A DNA stretch of 64,000 nucleotides. Source: Trema orientale. Taxonomy: Eukaryota > Streptophyta > Magnoliopsida > Rosales > Cannabaceae. Shown here piece after piece: positions 63,289 through 64,000 of the stretch. The position numbers were made by a program, and so were the translations under genes. The DNA is taken from positions 1,720,721-1,784,720 of the forward strand of contig JXTC01000017.1 in assembly GCA_002914845.1 (NCBI GenBank), read 5' to 3'. Under the pieces are notes generated by a model. It had not been told where the DNA came from, made no database searches, and saw nothing but the letters and a program-made list of their open reading frames with translations. Each line of letters starts with the position of its first letter. Position 1 is the first letter of the stretch.

Positions 63289-63865
63289 ATGTTGTTTTCT
63301 AGATCAAGTTCTCGTCTCGTCCGAAATTTTGGTCGAAAGCACACATTGATTGGCTGTAGATTGGTAAAAACCTGCTACTATTATCAAATGATCGCTAATT
63401 GTTTCAGTTTCACTTTATCACCTTTTTATTTTCTTTTATTTTATTTTCCTAAGCAATTGAAGTTTTCTTTCTCTCTCTCTCTCTCTCTCTGTAATTTTTA
63501 ATAGTCACTTTTTGGGGCACTGAAAGCTAACAGCACCAAAGTTGAAGAACAGGTTATCTCAGATGCTGTTGTAACTTTTTTTTTTTTATTCATCTCATTC
63601 AACAATCAATTACTAAATTTATTTCTTTTCTTTCCATTTCTTTCTTTTATTGTTTTCTTTTCTCTTTTAGTCATTTTGCACGTCCGTTCAAGCTGGGACA
63701 CCCACCCCCGAGAAACAGGTTCAAAAGTGTTTTTTTTTTTTTTTCAATAGCATTTTGATAAATTTTCTTTCTTTGTTGGTTATTTATTTATTTTTTCCCC
63801 CCTTGTAGCCACGAAGGGTTTTAGACTGTAGATCCATTGACTTTTGGAAGGTTGACTACCTTAAT
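63289..63865 (+). CDS. Unrecognised, probably mitochondrial protein; first four exons, continues past window
   Basis: Exons are 63289-63363, 63505-63552, 63671-63718 and 63809-63865, all with GT-AG borders and all phase 0. Joined, they read 25 + 16 + 16 + 19 residues with no stop: an Arg/Ser-rich, acid-free start (MLFSRSSSRLVRNFGRKHTL) typical of a mitochondrial presequence, then SLFGALKANSTKVEEQ, SFCTSVQAGTPTPEKQ and PRRVLDCRSIDFWKVDYLN. I do not recognise the family. The start codon at 63289 is the first ATG after an AT-rich TATA-like tract and opens the presequence. Two successive exons of exactly 48 bases are unusual. The next exon should lie beyond 64000. Confidence 0.6.
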
Positions 63866-64000
63866 GTAAGTTTATTCATCAATTATCTTGTTCTCATTTT
63901 TCCGTTGTTTTTCTACTATTTGTTTCACTACTTGTTTTCCCCACCATTGTATGTGTTCATTTTATTCAATAATGTTAACGAAACCATCCTTCCTTATGTA

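Overview
The window is nuclear DNA from a flowering plant, most likely a eudicot and plausibly a rosid. The signs are GT-AG spliced genes, plant-only families (purine permease, Pla a 1-type inhibitor, a plant DUF740/OCTOPUS-like protein), AT-rich spacers and Mutator-type MITEs. No genus is claimed.

Genes, left to right. A secreted invertase/pectin-methylesterase inhibitor lies at 1740-2354 (+). A two-exon mitochondrial acyl carrier protein lies at 9705-11145 (-). A complete six-exon RABH1b/Rab6 GTPase lies at 12674-15229 (+), followed by an intact purine permease at 18445-19599 (+) and a decayed second permease at about 22440-23505. A single-exon protein with an OCTOPUS-like N-terminal Cys motif lies at 39639-40676 (-). 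A cluster of three broken gene pieces follows: FCF2 (44272-44745), a STE20-type kinase C-lobe (44812-45459) and a dehydroquinase piece (46640-46862). A complete five-exon PIG-T gene (GPI transamidase subunit) lies at 47393-50964 (-). The right edge holds the first four exons of an unrecognised, probably mitochondrial, protein (63289 onward, +).

The best-supported structural result is a tandem duplication of about 4.4 kb. Its unit runs from inside the RABH1b 3' trailer through the permease (about 15297-19744), and it is repeated at about 19745-23665. The second permease has become a pseudogene, and a Mutator-type MITE with perfect 9-bp target duplications entered only the second copy. The empty site is still readable in the first copy.

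The rest is mostly repeats. Four Mutator-type MITEs have defined ends and 9-bp target duplications, and other foldback elements are less clear. A hAT-like end lies at the left edge. Several short tandem repeats are present (48 bp, 59 bp, 105 bp and a decayed 165-bp one). LTR-retroelement remains fill about 55.0-61.9 kb, including an expanded minisatellite of about 1.4 kb that appears to lie inside a Gypsy-type LTR. About 23.7-38 kb holds no gene I can recognise. The genes are ordinary unlinked housekeeping or transport genes and form no joint pathway. I found no convincing new multi-gene system. The gene-fragment cluster, the duplication with its dated insertion, the minisatellite and the phase-0 micro-exon gene are the items most worth following.
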